A stretch of 64,000 nucleotides of DNA from Actinomycetota bacterium (GTDB lineage: Bacteria; Actinomycetota; Thermoleophilia; Miltoncostaeales; Miltoncostaeaceae). The stretch lies in NCBI GenBank assembly GCA_020636905.1, contig JACJWX010000006.1:1-64000 (forward strand), given 5' to 3'. The notes below the pieces were generated by a model that searched no databases, was not told the origin of the DNA, and saw only the letters and a program-made list of their open reading frames with translations. Below, one piece after another: positions 41,627 through 49,746 of this stretch. Position numbers and translations under genes: made by a program. Numbering within the stretch: the first letter of the stretch is position 1; every line of letters begins with the position of its first letter.

Positions 41627-42304
41627 CTAGAGGCGCCACTCCCGCTGACGAACCGCCTCGATCACTTCGGCATCGGAGTACTGGCGAAGGTAGCGGCGAG
41701 CGCCCCCTCCGGCCGAGACACCCAGATGGGCCTCGATGATGGCGGTGGGGAATCCTTCGGCGCTCATTTCCGCCGCACACGCGTATCGAAGGCCAAGCGG
41801 ATGCACCCGCTTGTCGATACCGGCCTTGCGGGCGAGCCGCGGCAGCAGCTCTCGCACGTAGGCCGCCTTGATCGGCTCACCGGCGAGGGTGCAGAACACC
41901 GGGGCGTCCGGTTCGATGCCCATGCGCTCACGCCGCTGGAACCACCGCTGCAGCAGCTCGACGGTACCGCCGTCGACACCCGCCAGGCGGGGTTCGCCGC
42001 CCTTGCGCGCCGGCGCCCGGACCGTGCCCGCTTCGAGATCGAGATCGTCGACGCTGAGCTTCAGGGCCTCACCCGGTCGGAGCCCGACCCGGTACATCAT
42101 CGCGATGAGCGCGCGGTTCCTGAGCCCGGTGGGTGCGCGATTGGACGCACACTTGATGAGCGCCCGAGCCTCTTCGGTGCTCAGGAGATCTTCCGGCGGT
42201 CGCTCCTGTGTGGACGTCGACTCCGGACTCAACATGTGATTCGGAATGATGACCTGCCTCCCGGTAAGTTGCCGCCTCATCCAGAGGCGCTGTAGACCGA
42301 CCAT
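41627..42304 (-). CDS. Tyrosine recombinase catalytic-domain protein with degenerate active site
   Basis: 225 residues, essentially a catalytic domain without the usual N-terminal core-binding domain. The first arginine is present (YRVGLRPGEALKL), a lysine hairpin follows (ARKGGEPR) and a tyrosine is in place (ARRYLRQ). The box II histidine of the HxLRH motif is replaced (HPLGLRYACAAEM), and the later H/W position reads LGV instead of LGH. Two catalytic positions of the pentad thus appear lost. It could be a domesticated or decaying integrase. No att repeats seen. Starts 42304 or 42235 (MLSPES). Confidence 0.8.
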   Translation of the reverse strand: MVGLQRLWMRRQLTGRQVIIPNHMLSPESTSTQERPPEDLLSTEEARALIKCASNRAPTGLRNRALIAMMYRVGLRPGEALKLSVDDLDLEAGTVRAPARKGGEPRLAGVDGGTVELLQRWFQRRERMGIEPDAPVFCTLAGEPIKAAYVRELLPRLARKAGIDKRVHPLGLRYACAAEMSAEGFPTAIIEAHLGVSAGGGARRYLRQYSDAEVIEAVRQREWRL

Positions 42305-42405
42305 CCCAACCCGGTCTCCAATAACGAGTGTATTCGATCGTCACGACGAGAGTCTTCTTCAGTGGCGGACTCGATGGATGGTGCATCCCATTTCGCCACA
42401 TCGAC

Positions 42406-43224
42406 ATGCGAATACCCCTGGGAGACGTCGTGGCGCACCTGGAAGTTTCAAATGAGCGGATCGTGCTCGTTCCCCCGCTGCTCGACGTCGCCCGGTGCGT
42501 CGTCAAGGACTGTGTCGTCGACCCGGCCGGAGACGCCGCGAGACCCAACGATCCCGAATGTGAGTCGTTCCGGAGCTTCTGCACGGGTGTCGAGGTGCTC
42601 GATCGAATCGGCTGGCCATGGAGTAACCGCCATGTGGCCGTGCCCACACCCACGGACCTCGCGGTCATCCGCTTCGCCGCCTTCGCGGCGCTGGGCGCCG
42701 CGGCCGAGGCGATGGAAGCTGCGGCGACCGCCACCGCGGCGGGTGCCGAATGGGATGCGGACGAAGCCCGCTTCGAAATGGAATCCTGCGTGGGTCTGCT
42801 CGACCGGATCGGCTGGGTGCCCGGGGGCGCGCGCCGTCGGTCCGCACGACGCACCCGGATTCGCGTGCGCGTGCCCGACGCCCGGAATGCGCCGACCTGG
42901 TGGGTCGATCCGGAGGGCGTGGTCCGCAGGCGCAACGAATCCGCGGCGCGCTACCGCGGCGGCGGGCCGGGGCATCACATCGCCACCCTTGCCGATCCCG
43001 AGGATCGACTTCGGCTGGCCGAGCGGTTCGCGTCGGTCGCTGCCGAACAGCGTCCCGGCGACCTCCCGGTCCGGCTCGCGAGCGCCCACGGCGTCGTGAC
43101 GCTGCGCTGCCACGCGACACCCTCGTTCGGGCTCTCCGGACGATTGACCGGCTACACCGTGGCGGCTCATGCCGAGGACGGGTCGAGCCTCGTGGAGCGT
43201 CCATCATTGCGCCGCGTGCGCTAG
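42406..43224 (+). CDS. Uncharacterised protein with duplicated helical motif and PAS-like C-terminus
   Basis: 272 residues from ATG 42406 (frame open from 42328). The N-terminal half has two copies of a short motif: GVEVLDRIGWPW (~58) and VGLLDRIGWVPG (~130), separated by an Ala-rich helix, suggesting an internal duplication. The C-terminal ~95 residues look like a PAS/sensor fold: WWVDPEGVVRRRNESAARY, then IATLADPEDRLRLAERF and a beta-rich end. No enzymatic domain or signal peptide. It ends just before a cobalamin riboswitch and is divergent from the recombinase. Function unknown. Confidence 0.7.
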   Translation: MRIPLGDVVAHLEVSNERIVLVPPLLDVARCVVKDCVVDPAGDAARPNDPECESFRSFCTGVEVLDRIGWPWSNRHVAVPTPTDLAVIRFAAFAALGAAAEAMEAAATATAAGAEWDADEARFEMESCVGLLDRIGWVPGGARRRSARRTRIRVRVPDARNAPTWWVDPEGVVRRRNESAARYRGGGPGHHIATLADPEDRLRLAERFASVAAEQRPGDLPVRLASAHGVVTLRCHATPSFGLSGRLTGYTVAAHAEDGSSLVERPSLRRVR

Positions 43225-43235
43225 GCTCACCGGGC

Positions 43236-43400
43236 TTCGGAACGTGGTTGCCCCAGGGCATTCAGGGAAGCCGGTGAGAGTCCGGCGCGGTCCCGCCACT
43301 GTAACCGTGAGTGCCCCGCAGACCTCCGGGTCAGCCACTGGACGCGAGTTTGGGAAGGCGCGACGGCACGTTGACCGGGAGCCAGGAGACCTGCCACCGA
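43236..43400 (+). ncRNA. Cobalamin (B12) riboswitch
   Basis: The B12 aptamer core is unmistakable: GGGAAGCCGGTGAGAGTCC followed by GCGGTCCCGCCACTGTAA (about 43266-43305). The 3' conserved part AGCCAGGAGACCTGCC (43380-43395) closes the element. It lies 30 nt before the GTG of the DUF4430 gene and should switch the four-gene uptake operon off when cobalamin is plentiful. GCCACC at 43393-43398, partly inside the aptamer, is exactly complementary to GGTGGC at 43430-43435 over the start codon. That suggests translational control. Boundaries are approximate. Confidence 0.95.
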
Positions 43401-43430
43401 CCGAGCACCCGATGAACCTCCGAGGACGAG

Positions 43431-44306
43431 GTGGCGGTGCACAATCGACGGCGTGTCCGTGTGGCTCTGGCATTGCTGGTTGCCGCCATGGTGCTCGCCG
43501 GCACCGGATGCGAGCGTCGCTCGGCTCGTTCCGTTTCGGCCCCGGCAGCCGCCGCCACGCTGCTCGTGACCTCGGACCTCGGCGCGTCCGTCCAGTATCG
43601 AGGCTCCGCCGCGGCGGGCGGCTCGGTGCTCGATGCGCTGCGGGCGGCGACCGACGTCCGCACCGCGTACGGCGGCGGATTCGTCTCGGAGATGTTCGGT
43701 CTCCGCTCCGATCCCGGAGGCCGGCGCGACTGGATCTACTGGGTCAACGGGCGCCTCGCCGAGCGGGGTGCCCGCGACGTCCGGGTGGGCGCCGGGGATC
43801 ACGTGTGGTGGGACTACCAGCGGTGGTCGCCCGATCGGGAGCTGCGGGCCGTCGTCGGTGCCTGGCCCGCGCCGTTCGCCACGGTCGCGACGGTCGCCGC
43901 TGATCCGCCGATCGCCGGCTGGCTTCGCGCTCGTGGAGCAAGAGTCGCCGCCGCGGCCGCCTGGCGGGTGCGGGTTGGCGGGGAACGCAGGCTTCGCCGC
44001 GATGATCCGGAATGGGCTCGCGCCAACGACGCGGGAGATCTTCCGGCGAGCATCAACGACGGCGTGGTGCGGCGACTGGGGGCCGACGGCGCGTCCATGG
44101 TGGCGGTACCGGACGGAGCGGCCGTGGCGGTCGCGCTCCCCGGGCCGCGCGACGGCGTCACGCTCGTGATCGTCGGCCGGGACGTCGCCGCCGCCAGGCG
44201 TGCGGCGACCACCGTCACGACCGATGAGGATGCCCTCGCCGGACACGTCGCGGTGGTGTTCGACGCCGATGGCGCGGCCATCGCCGTTGCGGGAGAGGGC
44301 TCGTGA
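43431..44306 (+). CDS. Secreted DUF4430 (intrinsic-factor-like) cobalamin-binding candidate
   Basis: 291 residues. Signal sequence 1-27 ending LAGTGC, a lipobox-like site with Gly at -3, so lipid anchoring is possible but not certain. Residues ~40-135 fit DUF4430: GGSVLDALRAATD, YGGGFVSEMFGL, DWIYWVNGRLAERGARDVRVGAGDHVWWDYQ (in parts), the W-x-Y-W-V-NG pattern known from human intrinsic factor and transcobalamin. The second half is an alpha/beta domain of unknown type. First gene behind the B12 riboswitch and overlapping ecfT, so a substrate-capture role is inferred. Confidence 0.87.
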   Translation: MAVHNRRRVRVALALLVAAMVLAGTGCERRSARSVSAPAAAATLLVTSDLGASVQYRGSAAAGGSVLDALRAATDVRTAYGGGFVSEMFGLRSDPGGRRDWIYWVNGRLAERGARDVRVGAGDHVWWDYQRWSPDRELRAVVGAWPAPFATVATVAADPPIAGWLRARGARVAAAAAWRVRVGGERRLRRDDPEWARANDAGDLPASINDGVVRRLGADGASMVAVPDGAAVAVALPGPRDGVTLVIVGRDVAAARRAATTVTTDEDALAGHVAVVFDADGAAIAVAGEGS

Positions 44307-45157
44307 CCGGCCGCGCGCCGTCGGCGGTCGCACTCGTCGTCGTCGCGGCGGTGGTCGCCGCGTTCTCGAGCGGGCACCCGCTGGTACTCGCCGCGATCGC
44401 GGCCGGCGCGGTCGCCATCGCCTGGACCGCACCCAACCGGCCGGGCAGGTGGATCTTCACGGCGGCGCTGGTTTCGGGGGCGGGCGTGCTCGTGCTCACC
44501 CCGCTCGTGGCCGCCCAGGGAGACCTGATCCTCCTCCAGGGCCCGTCCATACCGCTCCTCGACACCGAGATCACCGCCGAGGAACTGATCGCGGGCGGAA
44601 TCAGCGCGCTGCGGCTGGTCGCCGTCACGCTGCTGATCTCGGGTGCACTCGGCCACATGGACACGGATCGCCTCCAGGCCGCCGTGGCCCGGATCGCGCC
44701 GCGATCTGCGCTGACGGTGGCCCTCTCGGTTCGCCTGCTGCCCGCCCTGGAACGCGACGCGCGGGCCATGTCGGAGACGGCGCGCCTGAGGGGCGTCGGC
44801 GTCGGGTCCGGCTCCTGGATGGAACGCACCCGGGCGGGCGCGCAGCTCGTGACCCCGCTGGTGGGGTCGAGCCTCGAACGGGGCATGGACGTCGCCGAGG
44901 CGATGGCGGCGCGGGGCTACGGCGGTGGGACGCCCACTCGGCCGCGCCGGATCGCCCTGTCGCCGTCCGAACGCGCACTGGTCGCCATCGGCACCGCCGC
45001 TGCCGCGCTCACGCTCGTGATGGTGGTGACCGGTTCCCCGGCCTACGAGGTCTACCCCGTCGCCGGCTCGCCGCTGACCGCGGGCACGGCGCTCGTCACG
45101 GGGGCCTGGGCGGCACTCATGGCCACGGCCACGGCCGCGCTGAAGTGGCGTCGATGA
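44303..45157 (+). CDS. ECF transporter transmembrane component EcfT
   Basis: 284 residues, several TM helices, with the two coupling-helix motifs of EcfT proteins: SETARLRGVG and AEAMAARGYGGG (A-R-G type), which touch the ATPases. It links the ATPase pair to the substrate-binding S component in a group II-like energy-coupling-factor transporter. GTG overlaps the DUF4430 stop and the end overlaps the ATPase start. Confidence 0.91.
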   Translation: MTGRAPSAVALVVVAAVVAAFSSGHPLVLAAIAAGAVAIAWTAPNRPGRWIFTAALVSGAGVLVLTPLVAAQGDLILLQGPSIPLLDTEITAEELIAGGISALRLVAVTLLISGALGHMDTDRLQAAVARIAPRSALTVALSVRLLPALERDARAMSETARLRGVGVGSGSWMERTRAGAQLVTPLVGSSLERGMDVAEAMAARGYGGGTPTRPRRIALSPSERALVAIGTAAAALTLVMVVTGSPAYEVYPVAGSPLTAGTALVTGAWAALMATATAALKWRR

Positions 45158-46509
45158 TCGAGACCGTTGAGCTCGGGGTCCGTCGCGACAGCGCCGGCCG
45201 GGGACTGGATCCGATCACGATGCGCGTCGATCGCGGTGAGATCGTCCTGCTGCGCGGCCCGTCGGGGTCGGGGAAGTCCACGCTGCTGAGCGTCCTCGGC
45301 GGGACCTTCCGGCACTTCCACGGGGGGACCGTGCGCGGCCGGGCGCGGGTTGCGGGCCTGGACGTCCTCTCCGCCGCGTCAGGCGTCGCAGCGGGACACG
45401 CCGCCCTCCTCTTTCAGGATCCCGAGGCGCAGGCGGTGATGGCCACCGTGGGAGCGGACGTGGCGTTCGGTCCGATGCAGCTCGGGTTCGACGCACACAC
45501 GGTCGAGCGAGTCGTGGCCGGTGCGCTCGATGCCGTGGACGCGCGACACCTGGCATCCCGGGGCGTCATGAGCCTGTCGTCGGGGGAACGCCAGCGGGCG
45601 GCGATCGCCTCGATCCTGGCGATGGCCACACCGGTGCTGTTGCTGGACGAACCGGGATCGCAGCTCGATGCCGGCGTGACGGAACGGGTGGCGCAGGTCC
45701 TCCGGAACCGTGCGGACGAGCTCGGCACGGCGATCCTCATCGCCGACCACACCGAGCGGTTCGCGCACGTGGCGGATCGGGCGCTGTCCATCGGCGACGC
45801 GCCGCTGCCGGCCATGCCCGGGGGCGCGCGGACGGTCCGCTCGGCGCGTGTGCTGCAGATCTCGGGGATGGACGCCCACCGCGGCGACCGGCGGATCCTG
45901 AACGATGTTCACCTCGCGGTTCACGCCGGCGAGGTCGTGGCCGTGGTGGGCGACAACGGCGCCGGGAAGAGCACCCTGCTGCGGGCCATCGCCGGACTGG
46001 AAGCGACGGGCGGCGGCCGGGTGGCCGTGTCGGGCGAGGATGTCAGCGACCTCCCGGCGGAGCGGCGGGTGCCGGCCCTCGCCATGGTTCCCCAGGACGC
46101 GGGCCGGTATCTCATCACCGAGTCCGTCGCCGATGAGATCGACTTCGGGCTGCGCTCGCTCGGCCGGTCGGTGGACGAACGCCTCCCGCGTCGGACGTCC
46201 GCGCTCCGGGCCCTCGGCGTCGAGCACCTGGCGGGTCGACATCCGCGGGACCTCTCCGGAGGGGAACGCGAGCGAGTGGCGATCGCCGCCGCGATCGCCC
46301 GGTCCCCGGAGGTGCTGCTGCTGGACGAACCCACACGCGGGATGGGGCGCGCCGCCCGCGATCATCTCCTCGCGGCCCTGAGCGACTTCCTTGCACGCGG
46401 GACCTCGATCCTCGTGGCGACGCATGACGAGGAGTTGATCGGCTTTGCCGACCGGATCGTTCGGGTGGAAGACGGTCGCGTGATCTCGGTCGCCGAGGTC
46501 GCGGCGTGA
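45154..46509 (+). CDS. ECF transporter double ATPase (EcfA-EcfA' fusion)
   Basis: 451 residues containing two complete ABC domains. First (~1-215): GPSGSGKST, Q-loop FQDPEAQ, signature LSSGERQRAAIA, Walker B VLLLDEPGSQLD. Second (~235-440): GDNGAGKSTLL, signature LSGGERERVAIA, VLLLDEPTRGMG. This is the usual EcfA fused-pair architecture that energises vitamin uptake. ATG overlaps ecfT (ATGA). Nothing catalytic is missing. Confidence 0.94.
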   Translation: MIETVELGVRRDSAGRGLDPITMRVDRGEIVLLRGPSGSGKSTLLSVLGGTFRHFHGGTVRGRARVAGLDVLSAASGVAAGHAALLFQDPEAQAVMATVGADVAFGPMQLGFDAHTVERVVAGALDAVDARHLASRGVMSLSSGERQRAAIASILAMATPVLLLDEPGSQLDAGVTERVAQVLRNRADELGTAILIADHTERFAHVADRALSIGDAPLPAMPGGARTVRSARVLQISGMDAHRGDRRILNDVHLAVHAGEVVAVVGDNGAGKSTLLRAIAGLEATGGGRVAVSGEDVSDLPAERRVPALAMVPQDAGRYLITESVADEIDFGLRSLGRSVDERLPRRTSALRALGVEHLAGRHPRDLSGGERERVAIAAAIARSPEVLLLDEPTRGMGRAARDHLLAALSDFLARGTSILVATHDEELIGFADRIVRVEDGRVISVAEVAA

Positions 46510-47198
46510 CCGGCGCGACGCTGATCGTGATCGCCTCGCTGATCGTGATGGTCGCGGTGGCCATCAGCATCGAGGGGCGCTCGCCCGGCGCACGCGAGAT
46601 CGCGTTGGTGGGAGCCCTGGCCGCCGTCGCCGCCGCCGGGCGGGTGCTCACCGCCGGGATCCCCTCGGTTCAGCCCGTCACGCTGATCTGCCTGGTCGCG
46701 GGCGGCACGCTGGGCCTGCGGGTGGGATTGAGCGTGGGCCCGCTCGCGGTGCTCATCTCCAACGGGTTCCTGGGCCACGGGCCGTGGACACCGGGCCAGA
46801 TGGCGCTCTGGGCACTCGTCGGGGTGAGCGGGGCCGCGCTCGGTGGGCTCGTCCGGAACCGGTGGATCCTGGTCGCGGCCGCCGGGGTCTGGGGACCGCT
46901 CTTCGGGTGGGGGATGAACCTCTGGTCGCTCGCCGTGTTCGGGCCGACCGTTTCGTGGGCGGCGTTCGTCGCCAGTGGCGCGAGGAGCCTGCCGTTCGAG
47001 GTCGCCGGTGGCGTCGGCAACGTGGTGCTCGCCGTCAGCGCCGGCCCGGCCCTCACACGGCTGCTCCAGCGGTACGCCGCCCGCTGCGACCTGGTGGTGG
47101 TCGCCGCGCCGGAGACCGGGTCGCCCCTCGCCCGACCGCCGTGGCGCGCGGACACCCCGCCCGGTGCGCTATCCGGCGACCGGTTCGGCGAGCAGTGA
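46506..47198 (+). CDS. ECF transporter substrate-specificity (S) component
   Basis: 230 residues with about six TM segments in 1-190 (GREIALVGALAAVAAAGRVL type opening, VTLICLVAGGTLGLRVGLSVG, FLGHGPWTPGQMALW, WGPLFGWGMNLW), characteristic of the general ECF S-component fold, followed by a polar tail. Since the operon sits behind a B12 riboswitch, the substrate should be cobalamin or a precursor, in the manner of CbrT-type S components; sequence alone does not prove it. Its last 30 bases overlap the convergent response-regulator gene. Confidence 0.85.
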   Translation: MTGATLIVIASLIVMVAVAISIEGRSPGAREIALVGALAAVAAAGRVLTAGIPSVQPVTLICLVAGGTLGLRVGLSVGPLAVLISNGFLGHGPWTPGQMALWALVGVSGAALGGLVRNRWILVAAAGVWGPLFGWGMNLWSLAVFGPTVSWAAFVASGARSLPFEVAGGVGNVVLAVSAGPALTRLLQRYAARCDLVVVAAPETGSPLARPPWRADTPPGALSGDRFGEQ

Positions 47199-47555
47199 CT
47201 CGACGCGGGCGCGAAGCTCGCGATGACTGAACGGTTTGCGGATGTACGCGTCCGCACCGGCCTCGATCCCCGCCCGCACATCGCGCTCCTGCGACCTGGC
47301 GGTGAGGAGGATGATCGGCAGGTCGCGGATCGCGCCGTCCCCGCGGACCCGACGGGTCACTTCGAGGCCGTCCATCTGGGGCATCGCGATGTCGAGGACC
47401 GCAACGTCGGGGTGTTCGGCTCGCGCGAGCGCAAGTGACTCCCGGCCGTCGCGCGCCGTGATGGTCCGGTAGCCCGAACGCCGCAGGCGAAAGGCCACGA
47501 GCTCAAGCACGTCATCGTCATCGTCCGCAATCAGGACCAGCGGTTGATGCGTCAA
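47169..47555 (-). CDS. Single-domain CheY-like response regulator
   Basis: 128 residues, a receiver domain only: VLIADDDDDVLEL (acidic pocket), phospho-acceptor in VAVLDIAMPQMDG, the threonine in ILLTARS and YIRKPFSHREL with the conserved lysine. The start is TTG at 47555, supported by GGGAGG seven bases upstream. With no output domain it must act through a protein partner. The argH-like and STAS genes lie upstream on the same strand. Confidence 0.92.
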   Translation of the reverse strand: MTHQPLVLIADDDDDVLELVAFRLRRSGYRTITARDGRESLALARAEHPDVAVLDIAMPQMDGLEVTRRVRGDGAIRDLPIILLTARSQERDVRAGIEAGADAYIRKPFSHRELRARVESLLAEPVAG

Positions 47556-47603
47556 TGTCGTCCTCCCGAAGGTCGGTCGTCGCGATCCTCCCCTCGGCAG
47601 GTG

Positions 47604-49121
47604 CTACCCCGGAGTTGAGTCGAGCGTCCGAATACGTTCGTCGGCGGCGTCGAGGTCGGCCCGGCCGCGCGCTCCCCGGGCGGCCGCCGCCGCCGACCAG
47701 TCGCGGCCGGACGCGATCTCGTCCTCGACGGCGTCGAGCATGGCGGCCATCCATCCGGGAGCCGATCCACCCTCCTGGAGCCGTGTGCGGGTGCAGGCCT
47801 CCGGATCGAGCGCGTCCTGGAGCGCGGCCGCGTCGATCGTGATGCTCCCGTGCCCCGCCTGTTCGGCCGCGTCGGCGATGTGCGACGGGGTGAGCTGGTC
47901 CGGGGAGCCCCCGCGCTCGACGAGCACCCGGACCGCCCGGCCCATGACGTGGTGCGCGGTCCGATAGTCGATTCCGGCAGACTGGCTGAGGACGTCGGCG
48001 ACGTCGGCGGCCTGCGTGAAGCCGCGCCGTGCGACGTCGGCGAACGCTTCGACGTTCAGTCGCATCCCGGCCACGACCTCGGCGAGCAGGTGGGTGACGG
48101 CGACGGCATCGTCCAGGACCCGCGGGACCACGCCGTTGAGCGCATGGAAGTGATCGGTCCGGGCGGAGCCCGTGTGAAGCGCGACCAGGACGCCGCTGAG
48201 TTCGCCCGCCGCGGTGCCCGCCATGGTCCGCACGACCGCGAGGGCGTACGGATTGCGCTTCTGGGGCATCAGCGCGGAGGCCCGGCTGTGGCGATCGGCG
48301 AGCTCCACCAGCGAGAACTCCTGGCTGGCGAGGATCTCGAGGTCCTGCCCCAGCTGCGACCCGTGCATGGTCGCCGTGGCGATCGCCGACAACACCTGGA
48401 CGTAGACGTCCACCTGCCAGGCTGCGTCCCGGGCGTGCACCACGATGTCGTCGCCGCCCAGCAGTTCCGCGAGCCGGCGACGGTCGATGGGCCACCGGGA
48501 GCCGGCGCTCCCGCCCGCCCCCGCGACGCTCTTCGCGAGTTCACGGTGCGCCGCGCGAATCCGTTCGGCGTCACGCAGGACCGGATATGCGTACGCCAGC
48601 ATCAGATGCCCGATCGTGGTCGGCTGAGCCGGCTGGAGATAGGTGTAGTCCGCCGCGAGCGCGTCCCGCGTGTCGCGCGCGTGGGCCAGGAATGCGGCGG
48701 CGACGTCCAGCAACCGATCGTGAAGGTCCAGCGTTCCGTCCCGGGCGACCAGGCGCAGCGCCACGCGGAAGGCCTCACGACGCGGCCGCCCGGCGGAGAG
48801 CCAGCCCGCGGCGTCCGCCCCGATCCGGCGGGTCAGCTCGGCCTCGCGCGAGTTGAAGGCGTCCCCGAGGGCCGGATCCCACGGGAAGCGGTCGGCGGGG
48901 ATGTCGTCGAGCTCGCGCAATCCCGCCAGCAACCGCGATGCAACCTCGGGCGCGAGGACGCCGGCCTCGACCAGCACGACGGCATGCGCGCGGTCGGCGA
49001 TGCCCATGGCGCGGGCGAGCCGCGGCGCGTGGGCGATCTCCTGCGCGTATCCGGATGCGACAAGCTCGGGAGCCGGGCCGCCGGTCAGTCGTCCGCCGGC
49101 ACCCAGGTATCCGCTGCTCAC
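47604..49121 (-). CDS. Argininosuccinate-lyase superfamily protein with altered active site
   Basis: 505 residues aligned over the whole ASL fold: QPTTIGHLMLAYAYPVLRD, the ALMPQKRNP signature and ADVLSQSAGIDYRTAHHVMG, ending LDPEACTRTRLQEGG. Two key regions deviate. The TGRSRND substrate motif reads SAGRPRRE, and the GSSLMPQKKNP loop reads ASALMPQKRNP, replacing the second (catalytic) serine by alanine. No arginine-biosynthesis genes are nearby. It may be a lyase of different specificity or a non-catalytic homologue. Automatic naming as argH would be unsafe. Confidence 0.8.
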   Translation of the reverse strand: MSSGYLGAGGRLTGGPAPELVASGYAQEIAHAPRLARAMGIADRAHAVVLVEAGVLAPEVASRLLAGLRELDDIPADRFPWDPALGDAFNSREAELTRRIGADAAGWLSAGRPRREAFRVALRLVARDGTLDLHDRLLDVAAAFLAHARDTRDALAADYTYLQPAQPTTIGHLMLAYAYPVLRDAERIRAAHRELAKSVAGAGGSAGSRWPIDRRRLAELLGGDDIVVHARDAAWQVDVYVQVLSAIATATMHGSQLGQDLEILASQEFSLVELADRHSRASALMPQKRNPYALAVVRTMAGTAAGELSGVLVALHTGSARTDHFHALNGVVPRVLDDAVAVTHLLAEVVAGMRLNVEAFADVARRGFTQAADVADVLSQSAGIDYRTAHHVMGRAVRVLVERGGSPDQLTPSHIADAAEQAGHGSITIDAAALQDALDPEACTRTRLQEGGSAPGWMAAMLDAVEDEIASGRDWSAAAAARGARGRADLDAADERIRTLDSTPG

Positions 49122-49131
49122 CGCCGGACCG

Positions 49132-49461
49132 TCAGCCGGGAAGGTCGCTGACCTCGGTCAGCACCGGCGCGACCCCCGAGACTTCGAGCAGGCGGCGCAC
49201 CGGCTCGGACGGGCGGTAGATGCGAAGGGGCGCGGCGCCTTCACGGCTCCGCTCGTTCGCGGCGAGCAGCGAACCCAGTCCGCGGCTGTCCATGAACGTC
49301 ACGCCGGCCAGATCGACGTACACCGGCCGAGAACCCCGCTGGGCATCGGTCAGCTCGCGCGACACGTCCGCGAGCGAGAGGGCGTCGACGACGCCCGTGA
49401 CGGTCACGAGCACGCCGTCGGCGCGTTCGGTGACCTGTACCTGTACCTGTTCCTCGGACAT
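49132..49461 (-). CDS. STAS-domain anti-anti-sigma factor
   Basis: 109 residues, one STAS domain: the VVDALSLADVSREL strand-helix, then YVDLAGVTFMDSRGLGSLLAA containing the phosphorylatable serine position (DSRG, equivalent to SpoIIAA DSSG). Such proteins bind anti-sigma kinases and release sigma factors. No RsbW-like kinase or sigma gene is adjacent. ATG 49461; ten bases before the lyase gene on the same strand. Confidence 0.9.
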   Translation of the reverse strand: MSEEQVQVQVTERADGVLVTVTGVVDALSLADVSRELTDAQRGSRPVYVDLAGVTFMDSRGLGSLLAANERSREGAAPLRIYRPSEPVRRLLEVSGVAPVLTEVSDLPG

Positions 49462-49548
49462 GGGGCGGGCAGGTTATCAGCCGATTCCATGTCGTCGACG
49501 ACTTTCGGTGTAGGTTTCCCGGACGAGGCGATTCGAAAAGGAGTGTGG

Positions 49549-49728
49549 ATGCGCGGACTTCCCGCCTGGATGATCCTTACCCTGGGCGTGCTTGCGGCGG
49601 TCATGCTGTATGTCGGCTACGACGAGCGCCACCACGTTGGTCCGTTCCCCATGATTCTCGGCGTGCTCTGGGCGGTGTTCACCCTGGCGGCAGCGGGAGC
49701 CAAGGCCCGGGGCGGAGCCGAGACCTAG
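49549..49728 (+). CDS. Small two-helix membrane protein
   Basis: 59 residues from ATG 49549, preceded by AAAAGGAG (49536-49543) at five-base spacing. Two hydrophobic segments (about 5-22 and 32-50) are separated by YDERHHVGPFP. A candidate -10 (TAGGTT, 49511-49516) lies in the divergent spacer. It is 18 bases before ppc and probably cotranscribed with it. Function unknown. Confidence 0.72.
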   Translation: MRGLPAWMILTLGVLAAVMLYVGYDERHHVGPFPMILGVLWAVFTLAAAGAKARGGAET

Positions 49729-49746
49729 GCCCCGCCCGACCACCCA

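Noticed and set aside
35664..42304. Genomic island between the tRNA cluster and the recombinase
   Set aside because: No direct repeat of a tRNA 3' end was found near the recombinase. The genes between have the same base composition and chromosomal character as the rest.
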